From the NCBI GenBank assembly GCA_014654115.1, contig JACWDO010000004.1, positions 1-64,000 of the forward strand: a DNA stretch of 64,000 nt. Reading direction: 5' to 3'. Positions 63,699-64,000 of this stretch are shown piece by piece. The stretch comes from Pelagibacterales bacterium SAG-MED17 (lineage in GTDB: Bacteria > Pseudomonadota > Alphaproteobacteria > Pelagibacterales > Pelagibacteraceae). How positions within the stretch are numbered: position 1 is the stretch's first letter; the number at the start of each line of letters is the position of its first letter. The position numbers were made by a program, and so were the translations under genes. Under the pieces are notes generated by a model. It did not search any database and had not been told where the DNA came from. It saw nothing but the letters and a program-made list of their open reading frames with translations.

Positions 63699-64000
63699 AT
63701 GCATATTTTATTAACTAGACCATTGGAAGATAGTAAAGAATTAATATTAAGATTTAGTTCTTTGGGTCATAAAGTTTCTCATTTACCTGTGATAAAAGTT
63801 GAACCAGTTAAATATGATGAACCTGACTATGTCCAATTTAAGGGAGTAATATTTACAAGTTCCAATGCGATTAAGAATTTAGATTCAAATAAAATTGATA
63901 AAAATATTGAATGTTATTGTGTTGGCTTTGCAACAGAAAAAGCTGCAAAGCTAAAAGGTTTTCAAAATATTATCTCTGCAGAAGGAAATGTAAATAATTT
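63699..64000 (+). CDS. hemD: Uroporphyrinogen-III synthase, 5' part (runs off the window)
   Basis: MHILLTRPLEDSKELILRFSSLGHKVSHLPVIKVEP...GVIFTSSNAIKNL; directly after hemC. Confidence 0.9.
   Translation, partial: MHILLTRPLEDSKELILRFSSLGHKVSHLPVIKVEPVKYDEPDYVQFKGVIFTSSNAIKNLDSNKIDKNIECYCVGFATEKAAKLKGFQNIISAEGNVNN

Noticed and set aside
1-64000. CRISPR arrays, restriction-modification, toxin-antitoxin, BGC or prophage modules
   Set aside because: No regular repeat-spacer pattern and no recognisable cas, R-M, phage or NRPS/PKS proteins in the ORF track.

Overview
The window reads as an AT-rich, streamlined alphaproteobacterial chromosome segment, most like SAR11/Pelagibacterales by gene content and order. 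It is almost wall-to-wall protein-coding, with one tRNA (Gly-GCC). I saw no rRNA, CRISPR array, transposase, integrase or prophage. Main blocks, left to right: a truncated dnaK followed by dnaJ; dapB-nth-PfkB kinase; a regulator / TPR-methyltransferase / small ArfA-like operon; a porin; leuS-lptE-holA; parB-parA-rsmG-mnmG-mnmE; rho-hemJ-hemH-hemE, then a probable oriC, then ppsR-maf-aroE-coaE-dnaQ-secB; hslVU; a his cluster running into malyl-CoA lyase and malate-CoA ligase genes; lolA-ftsK; TPR/sulfotransferase ORFs around tRNA-Gly; purH-heparinase-rpe; acetate uptake and acs; tsaD; hemC-hemD. Most notable observations: (1) an unlisted 38-aa ORF at 6986-7102(-) that looks like the ribosome-rescue factor ArfA and sits in a tight three-gene operon; (2) the first 79 nt are an exact reverse complement of 7055-7133, fusing that gene's 5' end in frame to a decapitated dnaK, probably an amplification or assembly chimera; (3) a probable oriC at 27.45-27.74 kb with a DnaA box, a CtrA-type motif and a direct repeat, plus two parS-like palindromes in rsmG and mnmG; (4) half of the convergent gene pairs interlock through a 4-nt shared stop (TTAA, TTAG or CTAG); (5) a perfect hairpin abutting the rpe start codon. 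I found no clear novel defence or mobile system. All homology calls come from recognising sequences by eye, not from searches.
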